Below are positions 5,525 through 5,612 of a DNA stretch of 5,612 nt, in pieces. Source of the DNA: Ignavibacteria bacterium (GTDB taxonomy: Bacteria; Bacteroidota; Ignavibacteria; Ignavibacteriales; Melioribacteraceae); assembly GCA_027347545.1 (NCBI GenBank), contig DAIEQT010000379.1, positions 1 through 5,612 of the forward strand. Direction: 5' to 3'. The notes below the pieces were generated by a model. That model saw only the letters and a program-made list of their open reading frames with translations. It made no database searches and was not told the DNA's origin. The first letter of the stretch is position 1. Each line of letters begins with the position of its first letter. The position numbers and the translations under genes are program-made.

Positions 5525-5574
5525 AAATTCCCTGCCACCTATACGAAAGATTACTTCGTAGCGGCGGGGAAATT
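5525..5574. repeat. Long imperfect GC-rich palindrome, possible dispersed intergenic repeat
   Basis: The outer arms pair 5525-5538 with 5561-5574 (CCCTGCCAC opposite GCGGCGGGG, flanked by AT pairs). The inner arms TACGAA (5542-5547) and TTCGTA (5555-5560) pair perfectly around a 7-base loop. The whole has about 18-19 pairs, two mismatches, one G-U pair and a 3-base bulge. No T-run follows on either strand, which argues against a plain terminator. An overlapping smaller stem (AGGG 5520-5523 with CCCT 5530-5533) would compete with it, and a CTTTCT/AGAAAG stem lies about 20 bases before that. The structure suits a mobile or REP-like intergenic element; copy number cannot be judged from one window. 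Confidence 0.5.
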
Positions 5575-5612
5575 CACAAAATCAGACTTAGTGCCCAATA
5601 AAAATCTTTCTT

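Overview
The window is AT-rich bacterial chromosome with short intergenic gaps and mostly weak Shine-Dalgarno signals. The thioredoxin and hydrogenase-like sequences suggest the Bacteroidota/Chlorobiota/Ignavibacteriota neighbourhood, but this is inferred from protein style, not from a marker gene. I see no rRNA, tRNA, CRISPR array or transposase.

Left part (1-1443): the 3' end of an operon for a membrane-bound group-4 [NiFe]-hydrogenase-like / complex I-like oxidoreductase. The catalytic large subunit enters from the left edge (HycE/HyfG-like, C-terminal 224 residues). A single protein follows that fuses a 2x[4Fe-4S] ferredoxin domain to the small subunit (HycF/HyfH plus HycG/HyfI). All twelve cysteines expected for three iron-sulfur clusters are present in the fusion. 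The large subunit, however, lacks both C-terminal cysteines that hold Ni in true hydrogenases and stops without a cleavable tail. The complex therefore looks like an electron-transfer and probably ion-translocating relative of hydrogenase, of the kind called energy-converting hydrogenase-related, rather than an H2 enzyme. This is the most interesting point in the window.

Middle (1444-3163): a 423-base gap with a perfect 12-bp hairpin, then a probable thiol-redox cluster on the + strand. It encodes a cytosolic thioredoxin (WCGPC), a membrane-anchored TlpA/ResA-like thioredoxin (WCSPC) and a 60-residue DUF2892/YgaP-like membrane peptide with a CPSC motif. A short AT-rich hairpin starts at the stop codon of the last gene.

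Right part (3164-5612): an unrecognised acidic soluble protein of about 154 residues, then a probable lipoprotein amidase of the Amidase_2/PGRP family (AmiD-like peptidoglycan amidase). On the opposite strand, ending 5 bases from the amidase, lies a two-domain GNAT acetyltransferase. Upstream of it are a TTGACA-like promoter element and a long, GC-rich imperfect palindrome (5525-5574) that may be a dispersed intergenic repeat.
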